Source: Romboutsia_E sp900604535
GTDB lineage: Bacteria > Bacillota > Clostridia > Peptostreptococcales > Peptostreptococcaceae
NCBI RefSeq assembly: GCF_900604535.1
Contig: NZ_UWOT01000002.1
Location: forward strand, 124,001-188,000
Length of the DNA stretch: 64,000 nucleotides
Direction: 5' to 3'
The first letter of the stretch is position 1; the number at the start of each line of letters is the position of its first letter. Shown piece after piece: positions 1 to 7,897 of this stretch. The notes under the pieces were generated by a model. The model had not been told where the DNA came from. It searched no databases and saw only the letters and a program-made list of their open reading frames with translations. Position numbers and translations under genes: made by a program.

Positions 1-459
1 GAAGTATTAATTGATTTACTAAAATTATTTGATGAAAATATAGTAGATATAAATTTTACATCAGATAAAGAAATATATATTACTAAGAAAAATAAAGAAA
101 TAATGAACATGTCAAGCTTTGGTGATGGTCTAAAAAAATCTATTGCTCTTATATCAAAATTAATAGAGGCTCAAAATGGAATATTACTTATAGATGAGCT
201 AGAAACAGGGATACATAAAGATTTATTGGGAAAAGTATTTAAAAGTATTATTAAAAATATAAAAAAATATAACATTCAAATTATTGCAACAACTCATAGT
301 ATAGAAATTTTAGAGATACTACTTGAAAATTTAGATGAAAACTTGGATGATATAGCTTTATATAGATTAGAAGAATTTAGAAATAAACATTATGTAAGAC
401 AATTTTCAGGGAAAGATGCTTATGAAATAGTAATCCAAGGTGGTGGTGATTTAAGATGA
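1..459 (+). CDS. AAA family ATPase, C-terminal part (OLD/PARIS-type), 5' truncated by window edge
   Basis: The reading frame is open from base 1, so the gene begins before the window and only about the last 152 residues are present. Visible are a signature-like serine motif (SSFGDGLKK), a Walker B strand with catalytic acid (GILLIDELETGIH) and a switch histidine (ATTHS). This order is the nucleotide-binding half of AAA_15/AAA_21 ABC-like ATPases found in OLD nucleases and the AriA subunit of PARIS. Walker A must lie upstream. Its stop overlaps the start of the following TOPRIM gene by four bases (ATGA), so the two are translationally coupled and probably work as one complex. An anti-phage role is inferred from the pairing and the neighbouring Zorya-like operon. 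Confidence 0.8.
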   Translation, partial: EVLIDLLKLFDENIVDINFTSDKEIYITKKNKEIMNMSSFGDGLKKSIALISKLIEAQNGILLIDELETGIHKDLLGKVFKSIIKNIKKYNIQIIATTHSIEILEILLENLDENLDDIALYRLEEFRNKHYVRQFSGKDAYEIVIQGGGDLR

Positions 460-1643
460 TAAATCAATATATTTTCATAGTAGAAGGTGTTCATGATTTA
501 GCATTAATTTCAAAACTACTTATTATCTTGGATTATGCAGAACTTAAAAAAACAAAAGAATTAGTAAGTCCAATTAATAAATTAATGTTAAGAAGTATTC
601 CAAATACTGAAGATAGAATAGATTGTTATAATGAAATACCATATTTTTTAAAAAAAGAAAATGATTATATAGCAATAATAAATGCTAATGGAGAACAAAA
701 CTTATTAAGGGAATTAGATTTAAATTTAAAGAAATTAAAGTTTAAAGAAATGCAAAAACTAACTAAAATAATAGTGTTTTGTGATGGAGACCTTGATAAT
801 AGAGAAGAAAAAATAAACAAAATAACTGATAAAAAGTTTAAGAATATAAAAAATATAAAAATGTTTGATGTATCTTATATTAAGCATGGTGGATTAAAAA
901 TAACTGATATAGATGATTTTATTATACCATTTGAAGTTTTTGTATTTCCAAATAATAAAGATTTAGGTAGATTAGAAAATGTATTATTAGAAAGCATAGA
1001 TGTAGTGGATAATGAGCTTTTAAAATCAGTAGAGATATTTTTAAATAATGTTCCTTATAAGTATAAAGAAAAATGGTCGATTAAAAATTCTAAGTCTGAT
1101 AAAGCAAAAATATCATGCTTAGGAAGCGTATTACATCCAGGTGTGGGTAATAGTTTTCATATAAAGGAAAGTGATTGGATTAGTAAAAAAACTATAAATA
1201 AATGTGAATATTTAAGTTATATATATAACTATATAAAACATGAATTGAGATTAAAATATATAATCATTTTATATATGGATAAATTTCTGAAAATTGAGAA
1301 AATAAAATTTGTAAAAAGTTTATATAGTACTATACTTATCATAAATAAAATTATTAAACAAAAGGAGTATATTATTATGAAATTAGGAAATTTAGCAAGA
1401 CGATTTTTTAGCTTTTTTAGCTGGGGCTATTATTATTTTAGCGCTAGAAAATTTTTATGCAAATTTAAGAGAAGCTATTTTCCTAATGAGAATAATGTCT
1501 ATATGAAGTATAGTTATACCTGTATTATACTAACTAAATACAATATTATAACTTTACAATTTTACTATAGTATGAAAAAGAGCTCATTAGAAGGCTCTTT
1601 TTTTATTGAAAAAATAAATATTAATTTAAGGGGGATTTTATAA
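456..1643 (+). CDS. TOPRIM-domain (DUF3226-like) protein, partner of the upstream ATPase; C-terminal tail doubtful
   Basis: The N-terminus has the TOPRIM pattern: a glutamate in IFIVEGVHD (E10) and an acidic DxD pair in FCDGDLDN (D110, D112). This resembles DUF3226/DUF4435 proteins that partner OLD-like ATPases and act as nuclease or effector. ATGA overlap with the ATPase gene supports a two-gene module. The frame runs 395 codons, but residues after about 265 look non-native: they are low complexity, contain a strong internal ribosome site and ATG at 1377, and run through an obvious terminator at 1576-1604. The true protein probably ends near 1250, perhaps after a frameshift. TOPRIM assignment is fairly sure; exact family and 3' end are not. 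Confidence 0.65.
   Translation: MINQYIFIVEGVHDLALISKLLIILDYAELKKTKELVSPINKLMLRSIPNTEDRIDCYNEIPYFLKKENDYIAIINANGEQNLLRELDLNLKKLKFKEMQKLTKIIVFCDGDLDNREEKINKITDKKFKNIKNIKMFDVSYIKHGGLKITDIDDFIIPFEVFVFPNNKDLGRLENVLLESIDVVDNELLKSVEIFLNNVPYKYKEKWSIKNSKSDKAKISCLGSVLHPGVGNSFHIKESDWISKKTINKCEYLSYIYNYIKHELRLKYIIILYMDKFLKIEKIKFVKSLYSTILIINKIIKQKEYIIMKLGNLARRFFSFFSWGYYYFSARKFLCKFKRSYFPNENNVYMKYSYTCIILTKYNIITLQFYYSMKKSSLEGSFFIEKININLRGIL
1377..1506 (+). pseudogene. Possible small membrane-protein gene with a one-base shift in a T run
   Basis: AAAGGAG lies a few bases before ATG 1377. The start is in frame with the upstream TOPRIM frame, but a coherent small product appears only if one T is removed from the six-T run at 1413-1418. 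The product would then be about 42 residues: a basic start (MKLGNLARRFF), one hydrophobic helix (FLAGAIIILALENF) and a short tail ending at the TGA at 1504-1506. A terminator follows at 1576. The alternatives are programmed slippage, a real frameshift, a homopolymer sequencing error, or chance. Function is unknown. Confidence 0.4.
1576..1604 (+). terminator. Rho-independent terminator
   Basis: An 8-bp stem (AAAAGAGC / GCTCTTTT) is followed by a T run. It lies inside the 3' part of the long TOPRIM reading frame, which argues that the end of that frame is not real coding sequence. Confidence 0.8.
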
Positions 1644-2626
1644 TGAAATTACTAAACAATATTGAAAAGATAGGGAAGATAATGTCAAAGTATATGACTT
1701 TTTTAATAATAGGTGCTTGTATATATTCATTTATTAAACCTAAAACATTATTGTGGGTTGTGCCTAATATGAATACAATATTACAAGTTATGATGTTTAG
1801 TGTTGGAGTTACAATAAGTTTAGACCAATTTAAAACTGTATTAGAAAGACCAAAAGATGTACTTATAGGAGCTTTAGGTTAGTTTACTATAATGCCATTT
1901 GTAGAATATCTTATATGTAAACTTTTAAATTTACCACAAGATATATGCATAGGTCTTATATTAGTAGGAAGTTGTGCAGGTGGGATTTCATCAAATATGA
2001 TGAGTTTTATTGAAAAAGGGGATGTGGCACTTTCTGTTAGTTTAACAACGGTATCTACACTTATAGCACTAATAGCTACACCAATTATAACATTAGCTTT
2101 AGCTGGAAGTTATATAGATGTATCTGTATTATCAATGTTTTTATCAATAGTAAAGGTAGTTTTAGTTCCCATAATAGCAGGAGGTATATGTAATAAATAC
2201 TTACCTAGAGTTAGTAATGAAGTTGAAAAATGTATACCTATGCAATGTATACCTATGCTATCAAGTGCGGCATTAATGTGCTTGGTAGGTGGAGTAACTG
2301 GCAACAGTATTGATAATTTAAAAAGTACAGGAATATTACTATTTACAGCCGTAATAGTGCATAATGTATTTGGTCATTTTTTAGGATATCTTTTAGCCGC
2401 AAAATTTGGTATGGGCGAAGAAAAAAGAAGAGTTGTTTCACTAGAAGTTGGTATGCAAAATACAGGTCTAGCTACTACACTAGCAGTAAATCATTTTTCA
2501 TTAATTGTAGCTTTACCAGCAGCTATTGCAGGAACATGGCAAACAATATTTGCAGTAATACTTTCTAAATACTGGGCAAGTAAGTCAAAGAAAAAAGATA
2601 CTGAGTTAGAATTAGTAAAAGGTTAG
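1643..2626 (+). pseudogene. BASS family (bile acid:sodium symporter-like) transporter interrupted by an amber codon
   Basis: The start ATG 1643 follows AAGGGGGA. The frame continues unchanged across a TAG at 1880-1882, so both halves belong to one gene of about 327 codons. The first half gives two or three membrane segments (TFLIIGACIYSFIKP, MMFSVGVTISLDQF). The second half holds the rest of the SBF fold, including GLILVGSCAGGISSNMMSF and the GMQNTGLATTLA motif. The full length is normal for YocS/PanS-like members that carry organic anions with sodium. One C-to-T change from CAG would create the stop. It lies between two defence modules and ends at a terminator at 2683. It is inactive unless the stop is read through or is a sequence error. 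Confidence 0.85.
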
Positions 2627-2682
2627 TAATAATTAGTATAATTTCAATAAATAAAAAATATGATTTAATAACAACAAATAAG

Positions 2683-2711
2683 GACTAGTATTATATAATG
2701 CTAGTCTTTTT
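2683..2711 (+). terminator. Rho-independent terminator after the BASS gene
   Basis: A 10-bp stem (GACTAGTATT / AATGCTAGTC, one G-T pair) with a four-base loop, followed by TTTTTATAT. It separates the transporter from the Zorya-like operon. Confidence 0.85.
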
Positions 2712-2766
2712 ATATATTAATACCAAGTAATAATAAAAAAGTATATAAGTAAGGGAGAGGGTAAGT

Positions 2767-4236
2767 TTGGAACAAATAGTAACAATAGTCTTTGCATTAT
2801 TAGTTGTATGGATAGTTTATAAGTTTTTAAAAGATAAACAATATTCTAATGAGTCATCACTAGGAAATATTGCATCAACTATAGGAGTATTAGGTACCTT
2901 TGTTGGTATATCAATAGGACTTTGGAAATTTGACCCTAGTAATATAAGTGAGAGTGTACCCATGTTACTTACTGGTATGAAGATAGCATTTGCAACATCT
3001 ATAGTTGGTATGAGTGCGGCGATATTTATGAAGTATACTGCATTAAAGCATGAAGACGATGAAAATATAGATGATATTATGGAGCTATTTAATACCATGA
3101 TAAATGAAAGTAGAGCAGTAAATAATACACTTATAGAAAATCAAAAAAATACGGAACTTGTATTTAATAAAATAAGTGAAGTTTGGATAAGTAATCAAAG
3201 TAAATTTACTAGTGATATAAGCAATGAAATTTTGAAATTAAATAATAATACAATATCTAAACAAAATGAGCTTATAGACGAATTTAAAAAATTAGGTGAA
3301 ACTTTCAAAATTTTAAATAACGGAGTAGAGAATTTATTATCTTGGCAAGAAAATTATAAGAATACAATAGAAATGACAACAAAAGAATTAAATACAGTGG
3401 TAAAATCAATAACTTATATAGATGATTCTATAAAAGATATATCACAAAATTCACTATTAATAAAAGAAAACAATGAAAACCTAAGTGATATTTTAAGAGA
3501 TATAAAATGTGCTCAAAGTATAATTGTAGATGGAACAAAATCAATAATTAGCATATCTCAAAAAGCCGAGCAGTCAATACCTCTAATAAATTCATATTTT
3601 GAAAATATAGACACTAATACAAATGAAGCTGTAAACAACCTACAAGGTTCACTTTATGAAAATATACATAATGTAGAAGCGCATTTAGAAAATATAGTAT
3701 CTGAGGTTATATCAAAAGTTGAAGAAAATAAAAATATATTTAATGAAGAAGTTAAAAATTATATAAGTGAATTTAAGAAAATGGTATACGATATAAATTT
3801 ATGCATACCAGAAATAAGCAACAGTCTACAAAGAAGTAGTGATAAATTTAATAATGAGTTAAGTTCATTTACAAGAGAAATTCAAAATGCACTACAAGAA
3901 AATTATAACTGCATAAATCATCAAGTTAATAATTTAAAAAAATCTACAATTAGTATAAATAATAATTTAGATAATACAATTTCACAATCAACTAAAAGAT
4001 TAGAAAATATGAATATAGCAACACAAAATCAAATAAAAATTATGGTAGAAGATATGGAAGATATATTTACAAGAAAAATTGAGCATTTAGATAACACTCT
4101 TGAAATAGAACTTGAAAAGTCTTTAAATTCATTAGGTAAACAATTAGCTACTATATCTAATAGATTTGCTAAAGATTATATACCTCTTGCTGATAAGTTA
4201 AAGGATGTAGTTAAAATAGCAGAAGGAGTTAGATAA
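2767..4236 (+). CDS. zorA: MotA/TolQ-like proton channel protein with long coiled-coil tail (ZorA-like, Zorya defence)
   Basis: Starts at TTG 2767 behind GGGAGAGGG. The 489 residues have three membrane segments near residues 3-20, 32-53 and 66-90, with the MotA/TolQ-type helix IGVLGTFVGISIGLW. After about residue 95 comes nearly 400 residues of polar, heptad-like sequence predicted to form a long coiled coil. Known ZorA proteins have this shape: a five-subunit MotA-like channel with a long cytoplasmic tail that senses invading phage DNA and activates effector nucleases. The MotB-like gene follows after three bases, then an HNH nuclease. Family membership is a confident reading from architecture; phage defence is inferred. 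MotA or ExbB are less likely because of the tail and context. Confidence 0.82.
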   Translation: MEQIVTIVFALLVVWIVYKFLKDKQYSNESSLGNIASTIGVLGTFVGISIGLWKFDPSNISESVPMLLTGMKIAFATSIVGMSAAIFMKYTALKHEDDENIDDIMELFNTMINESRAVNNTLIENQKNTELVFNKISEVWISNQSKFTSDISNEILKLNNNTISKQNELIDEFKKLGETFKILNNGVENLLSWQENYKNTIEMTTKELNTVVKSITYIDDSIKDISQNSLLIKENNENLSDILRDIKCAQSIIVDGTKSIISISQKAEQSIPLINSYFENIDTNTNEAVNNLQGSLYENIHNVEAHLENIVSEVISKVEENKNIFNEEVKNYISEFKKMVYDINLCIPEISNSLQRSSDKFNNELSSFTREIQNALQENYNCINHQVNNLKKSTISINNNLDNTISQSTKRLENMNIATQNQIKIMVEDMEDIFTRKIEHLDNTLEIELEKSLNSLGKQLATISNRFAKDYIPLADKLKDVVKIAEGVR

Positions 4237-4239
4237 TAT

Positions 4240-4974
4240 ATGAGCAAACTTGATAAATTTAAAAGAAAGAAAAAAACGGAAGAAAATGGATTTTCTTCAA
4301 TATCAGATCTCATGTCAGGTCTAATGATAATATTTTTATTTATATCAGTAGCTTTTATGAGTAGGGTTGTAGATGAAAATATAAAAATAAAAAAACAGCA
4401 AGAAACAGTTGAAAATATAGTAGAAACTTATGAAGAAAATAAAGTAAACTTATATGATGATTTATATAATGAGTTTAAAAGTGATATGAATGGTTGGGAT
4501 ATGGAAATAGATAAGGATGGTACTATAAGGTTTAAAGAACCAGATGTTTATTTTGAAAAAGGTAAATCAGAACTTAAAGATGAATTTAAAGAAATATTAA
4601 ATTCATTTTTTCCTAGATATATAAAGTTAGTATATGATAATTACAAAGATAATGTAAATGAAATAAGAATAGAAGGGCATACGTCTAGTGAATGGGAAGA
4701 AAATTCAACTAAGAAAGAGTCATATTTTGGAAATATGGAATTATCTCAAGATAGAACTAGAAATGTACTTAATTATGTTATGAATATGGATGAATTACAA
4801 GTATATGAAGATTGGCTTATTGATAATATAACTGCAAATGGAATGTCTTATAGTAAGCGTATATTAAAAGAAGATAATACTGAAGATGAAAGTGCATCTA
4901 GAAGAGTTGAGTTTAAAATTATTACTAATTCAGAAGAAACTATTAATGATATTTTAGATAATTATAATGAGTAG
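4240..4974 (+). CDS. zorB: MotB/OmpA-like peptidoglycan-binding protein (ZorB-like)
   Basis: 244 residues. A short basic N-terminus leads into one transmembrane helix carrying the MotB-type aspartate (SDLMSGLMIIFLF, D23), which would be the ion-conducting residue. After a linker comes an OmpA/MotB-type domain with IRIEGHTSS, the LSQDRTRNVLNYV helix, an ANGMS segment and a terminal SRRVEFKI strand. ZorB dimers sit inside the ZorA pentamer and anchor it to the cell wall. Spacing is three bases from zorA and nine bases to the HNH gene. Its ribosome site (AGAAGGAG) lies in the end of zorA. Confidence 0.84.
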   Translation: MSKLDKFKRKKKTEENGFSSISDLMSGLMIIFLFISVAFMSRVVDENIKIKKQQETVENIVETYEENKVNLYDDLYNEFKSDMNGWDMEIDKDGTIRFKEPDVYFEKGKSELKDEFKEILNSFFPRYIKLVYDNYKDNVNEIRIEGHTSSEWEENSTKKESYFGNMELSQDRTRNVLNYVMNMDELQVYEDWLIDNITANGMSYSKRILKEDNTEDESASRRVEFKIITNSEETINDILDNYNE

Positions 4975-4983
4975 AGGTATATT

Positions 4984-5322
4984 ATGAGATTACCTGATTT
5001 TAATGAAAATAGAGTTTTTACAAACATAATAGACAATATGAAAATTAAAAAAGATGAGTATGTTGATTGTAATTTTAATGTTGAATATAAAAGTATTCAA
5101 TTTAATGATAAAAGTTACACAAGAGATTGGGCAAATGTTGCTCAAAGTTATATGATATCAAAAGGTTGGGCTTGTGAAGAGTGTGGACTTGATTGTTCAC
5201 TTACTAAGTACTATTTACATGTTCATCATATTAATGGAAATAGATATAATAATAGTTATAGAAATTTAAAATCATTATGTAGAAAATGTTATTTAGAGTT
5301 AAATAAACCATATTGCAAATAA
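4984..5322 (+). CDS. Short HNH endonuclease, probable ZorE-type effector
   Basis: 112 residues, last gene of the zorA-zorB operon. It has a compact HNH fold: CEEC, then HVHHINGN with the catalytic histidine, asparagines in RYNNSYRNLKSL, then CRKC. The two CxxC pairs form the structural zinc site. Type II Zorya systems consist of ZorA, ZorB and the HNH nuclease ZorE, so this is the likely effector that degrades or nicks phage DNA once the motor is triggered. The N-terminal 60 residues match no domain I recognise, and the protein seems short for a ZorE. The last codons form one arm of the terminator. Confidence 0.8.
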   Translation: MRLPDFNENRVFTNIIDNMKIKKDEYVDCNFNVEYKSIQFNDKSYTRDWANVAQSYMISKGWACEECGLDCSLTKYYLHVHHINGNRYNNSYRNLKSLCRKCYLELNKPYCK

Positions 5323-5340
5323 GCAATATGGTTTATTTTT
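5302..5340 (+). terminator. Terminator overlapping the end of the HNH gene
   Basis: Perfect 15-bp arms (5302-5316 and 5323-5337) with a six-base loop that contains the HNH stop codon, followed by T-rich sequence. It could also end transcription of the convergent exporter gene. Confidence 0.85.
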
Positions 5341-5352
5341 ATTATTTTAATA

Positions 5353-6471
5353 TTAAGATGTCAAATCAGTTTCTTTTTTTATAAATCTATTAGCATACAT
5401 TAAAAGTACACCAGTAATAGGCACTGATAATAATATACCAATAAATCCTGTATATTTACTAGCAAATGTAACAGCTAATATTGTAAATATAGGAGGAACA
5501 CCAACTTGTTTTCCTACAAAGAAAGGCTCAAGTACAGCACTTTCTAATTGTTGAACTATTATCATTACTATTAACACAACTATAGCTTTATCAAGAGAGA
5601 AGAATAAGTTAACAACTACAGCTACCACTGTACCGATTATAGGTCCAAAGAATGGTATCATATTAGTAATACCAGCAATTATACCTAAGAATAAAGCATA
5701 TTTAGATCCTACAATAGAAAGAATGATTATACATATAACTGAATAAATGGCTGAATCAGTGGCTTTTGCAACTATATATACTCCTATATTTTTATCTAAA
5801 ACATTAACAAATTCTTTTACGACTAAGTAATACTTTTTCAATAATTTTTTAGATAAAATATTTATTACATTTATACATTTTTCTTTAGATAATAGTAAAT
5901 AAACAGATATAACTATTCCTAAAAATACATTAAATACATAAGAGACTATGGTACTAGTAGTGTTTATTATCATTTCGCTAAGTATACTAGCTGTTGATGT
6001 AGATAGTGGAAGCAATATATTTGTTATAAAGTCATTTATTTGAAGCTTTATTTCTTGGTTATTTATATTAAACTTATAATTTGTAGATAGATTATTTATA
6101 AATTCTTGTATACTATCAACACCTTGAGGTATATAAGCATAAATATCATTTATATTTGATTTTATAACTGGAATTATAAATAGCCAAGAAAATATTATTA
6201 CTGCTATTACAAAACCATAAACTATAGCTAATGATATTGGTCTTTTAAGTTTAAATTTATTTTCTAAAATTTTTAAAGGTTGATTAAGTATATATGCTAT
6301 TACAAAACCTATAAAAAATGGAGCAAGTAAATCACTAATATTAGATAAATTTATTGCTATAAAATTCGATATTGAAGAAAAATGTTTTAAAATTAGTATT
6401 CCTATAAAGATAAGTATAATTGGAATTACGTATTTTATAGATTTATATAATTCATCTTTTATTTTGTTCAT
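5353..6471 (-). CDS. AI-2E family transporter (PF01594-type membrane exporter)
   Basis: 372 residues with about eight hydrophobic segments: two near the N-terminus, one at about residue 60, and a cluster in the C-terminal half. Family landmarks include the C-terminal PFFGPIIG, QQLESAVLEPFFVG and TGFIGILLSVP stretches. Members range from AI-2 exporters (TqsA) to sodium or metal exporters, so the substrate cannot be assigned by family. The start at 6471 is set by AAGGAAGG. The gene is preceded by a yybP-ykoY-type Mn2+ riboswitch and its terminator, which suggests a role in metal or envelope homeostasis rather than quorum sensing. Confidence 0.85.
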   Translation of the reverse strand: MNKIKDELYKSIKYVIPIILIFIGILILKHFSSISNFIAINLSNISDLLAPFFIGFVIAYILNQPLKILENKFKLKRPISLAIVYGFVIAVIIFSWLFIIPVIKSNINDIYAYIPQGVDSIQEFINNLSTNYKFNINNQEIKLQINDFITNILLPLSTSTASILSEMIINTTSTIVSYVFNVFLGIVISVYLLLSKEKCINVINILSKKLLKKYYLVVKEFVNVLDKNIGVYIVAKATDSAIYSVICIIILSIVGSKYALFLGIIAGITNMIPFFGPIIGTVVAVVVNLFFSLDKAIVVLIVMIIVQQLESAVLEPFFVGKQVGVPPIFTILAVTFASKYTGFIGILLSVPITGVLLMYANRFIKKETDLTS

Positions 6472-6491
6472 ATTTTAATACCTTCCTTATT

Positions 6492-6549
6492 AAAAATAAA
6501 AAACCTCTAAAGATAAATTCATTTAATGAATGAAAATATCTTTAAAGGT
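6492..6549 (-). terminator. Riboswitch-controlled terminator (expression platform)
   Basis: On the minus strand a 13-bp stem (6549-6537 with 6515-6503) is followed by TTTTTTATTTTT. The 5' arm of the stem is the 3' closing strand of the riboswitch (ACCTTTAAAG). Ligand-stabilised aptamer would therefore prevent terminator formation, an ON switch. Confidence 0.75.
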
Positions 6550-6640
6550 CTTGCAAACAAGATTTCTTGCTAATCAACCGGGATCTTAATCCGAAATGAC
6601 GATTGATTATCACATTTGTGAAAGCTACTCCCCTTTAAGG
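6541..6640 (-). ncRNA. yybP-ykoY (Mn2+) riboswitch aptamer
   Basis: Read on the minus strand, the leader starts AAAGGGGAGTAGC, contains a central CGTCATTTCGG and CCCGG arm, and closes with TTAGCAAG plus GCAAGACCTTT. These are the hallmark conserved segments of the yybP-ykoY family, including the GGGGAGUA and GCAAGACC boxes of the metal-binding junction. It lies directly upstream of the AI-2E family gene and shares its 3' strand with the terminator. Members sense Mn2+. The rest of this gap, 6641-6831, is plain AT-rich sequence with no other feature that I can support beyond promoters. Confidence 0.85.
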
Positions 6641-6831
6641 AACTCAATTATATAGATTAAATTATATTATATGTTATGTTTAATATCAACAATTATTATT
6701 TATTATAGATAAAATAAATATATAAATTAAAATAAAACAACTGTTTAATGGTTAATATATTAATGAGTTTGAGATGAGGGGTATATAGATTTAGAGGTCT
6801 ATAAGTTTATTTTGATATAAGGAGGATGGTT

Positions 6832-7728
6832 ATGAGCAATAAAAAGATTTTTTTGTCAGAATTAAAAGATGGAAATATAAAAGTATCTCTTATGGTAATG
6901 AAGAAATTATACAAAGATGGAAACAAAGTTGTATATTTATTAAGTGATAAAAGTGGATACATAAATGGAAAAGTAGCTCAAAAAATCAAATTAGAGCCAG
7001 GTCAAGTTATAGAAATAGAAGGAAATAAAGACTATACAATAGATATTACAAATTTAAAGTTAATTGAAAATTATGAACTAGAGGATTATCTTGTAAGTGT
7101 AAAAAGACCTATAGAAGATATAATGAATGATATAGAAGAATTAACTAAAATATATATAACTTCACCACAAGGCAAAATGTTAAATGATTATTTTTTTAAG
7201 GATGAAAAATTCTTAGACAAGTTCAAAAAAGGTATAGGTGGTGTATCTATGCATCATAATTATATCGGTGGACTTGCAGAGCATACTCTTAATGTAATGT
7301 ATTTAACAAGTGTACTTTGTGATAGATATGATTGTAGACATAAGGAAATAGCAGTTCTTAGTGCAAAGCTACATGATATAGGAAAGATTTATGAGTTAGA
7401 TTATAACGGTCCTTTTAAATATACTTTAGAGGGAGAATTAGAAGGTCATATTGTTATAGGCATTCAAATGATAGATAGAGCAATTATTGATTTAGATATT
7501 CCATTTAGTGATGATTTTATTAGAAGAATTAAGGGGTGTATAGTACAACACCATGGTAAACTTGAATATGGTTCTCCAAAATCTTGTAATATGGAGGAAT
7601 CATTTATATTAAATTATGCAGATACTGTTGATGCTACTATGAATAAGATAGAACAATTAAAGGAAAATACAAGAGAAAATACATGGTCATCATATGATAG
7701 AAGGATAGAAACTAAGCTTTATCTTTAA
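6832..7728 (+). CDS. yhaM: HD-domain 3'-5' exoribonuclease of the YhaM family
   Basis: ATG 6832 is chosen because GGAGG (6821-6825) abuts an upstream ATG at 6826 with no spacing. The protein has 298 residues. An N-terminal OB-like region (IKVSLMVMKKLY, DKSGYINGKVAQ) is followed by an HD phosphohydrolase domain: H in MHHNYIGGLAEHTLNV, the HD pair in AKLHDIGK (H181, D182) and a later QHHGKLEYGSP with a terminal ADTVDA. That is the order in Bacillus YhaM (CBF1-like), which removes nucleotides from the 3' end of RNA or DNA. It is a stand-alone gene. Confidence 0.88.
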   Translation: MSNKKIFLSELKDGNIKVSLMVMKKLYKDGNKVVYLLSDKSGYINGKVAQKIKLEPGQVIEIEGNKDYTIDITNLKLIENYELEDYLVSVKRPIEDIMNDIEELTKIYITSPQGKMLNDYFFKDEKFLDKFKKGIGGVSMHHNYIGGLAEHTLNVMYLTSVLCDRYDCRHKEIAVLSAKLHDIGKIYELDYNGPFKYTLEGELEGHIVIGIQMIDRAIIDLDIPFSDDFIRRIKGCIVQHHGKLEYGSPKSCNMEESFILNYADTVDATMNKIEQLKENTRENTWSSYDRRIETKLYL

Positions 7729-7897
7729 TCATTAAAATAAAAGTAGTAAGTAATATTATTAAAAAACATTATGAAATATGTTAAAAATATAAATATTTAG
7801 AATTTAAATTATTCTATTGACGATGTCAACTAAAAGGTCTATAATTGCTTTTATCAATTTATGAATTAATAAAAATATACACAAAGGAGACATCGGT

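Noticed and set aside
1892..2626. Second half of the BASS transporter as a separate gene
   Set aside because: Same frame as the first half, lacks its own ribosome site, and completes the family fold.
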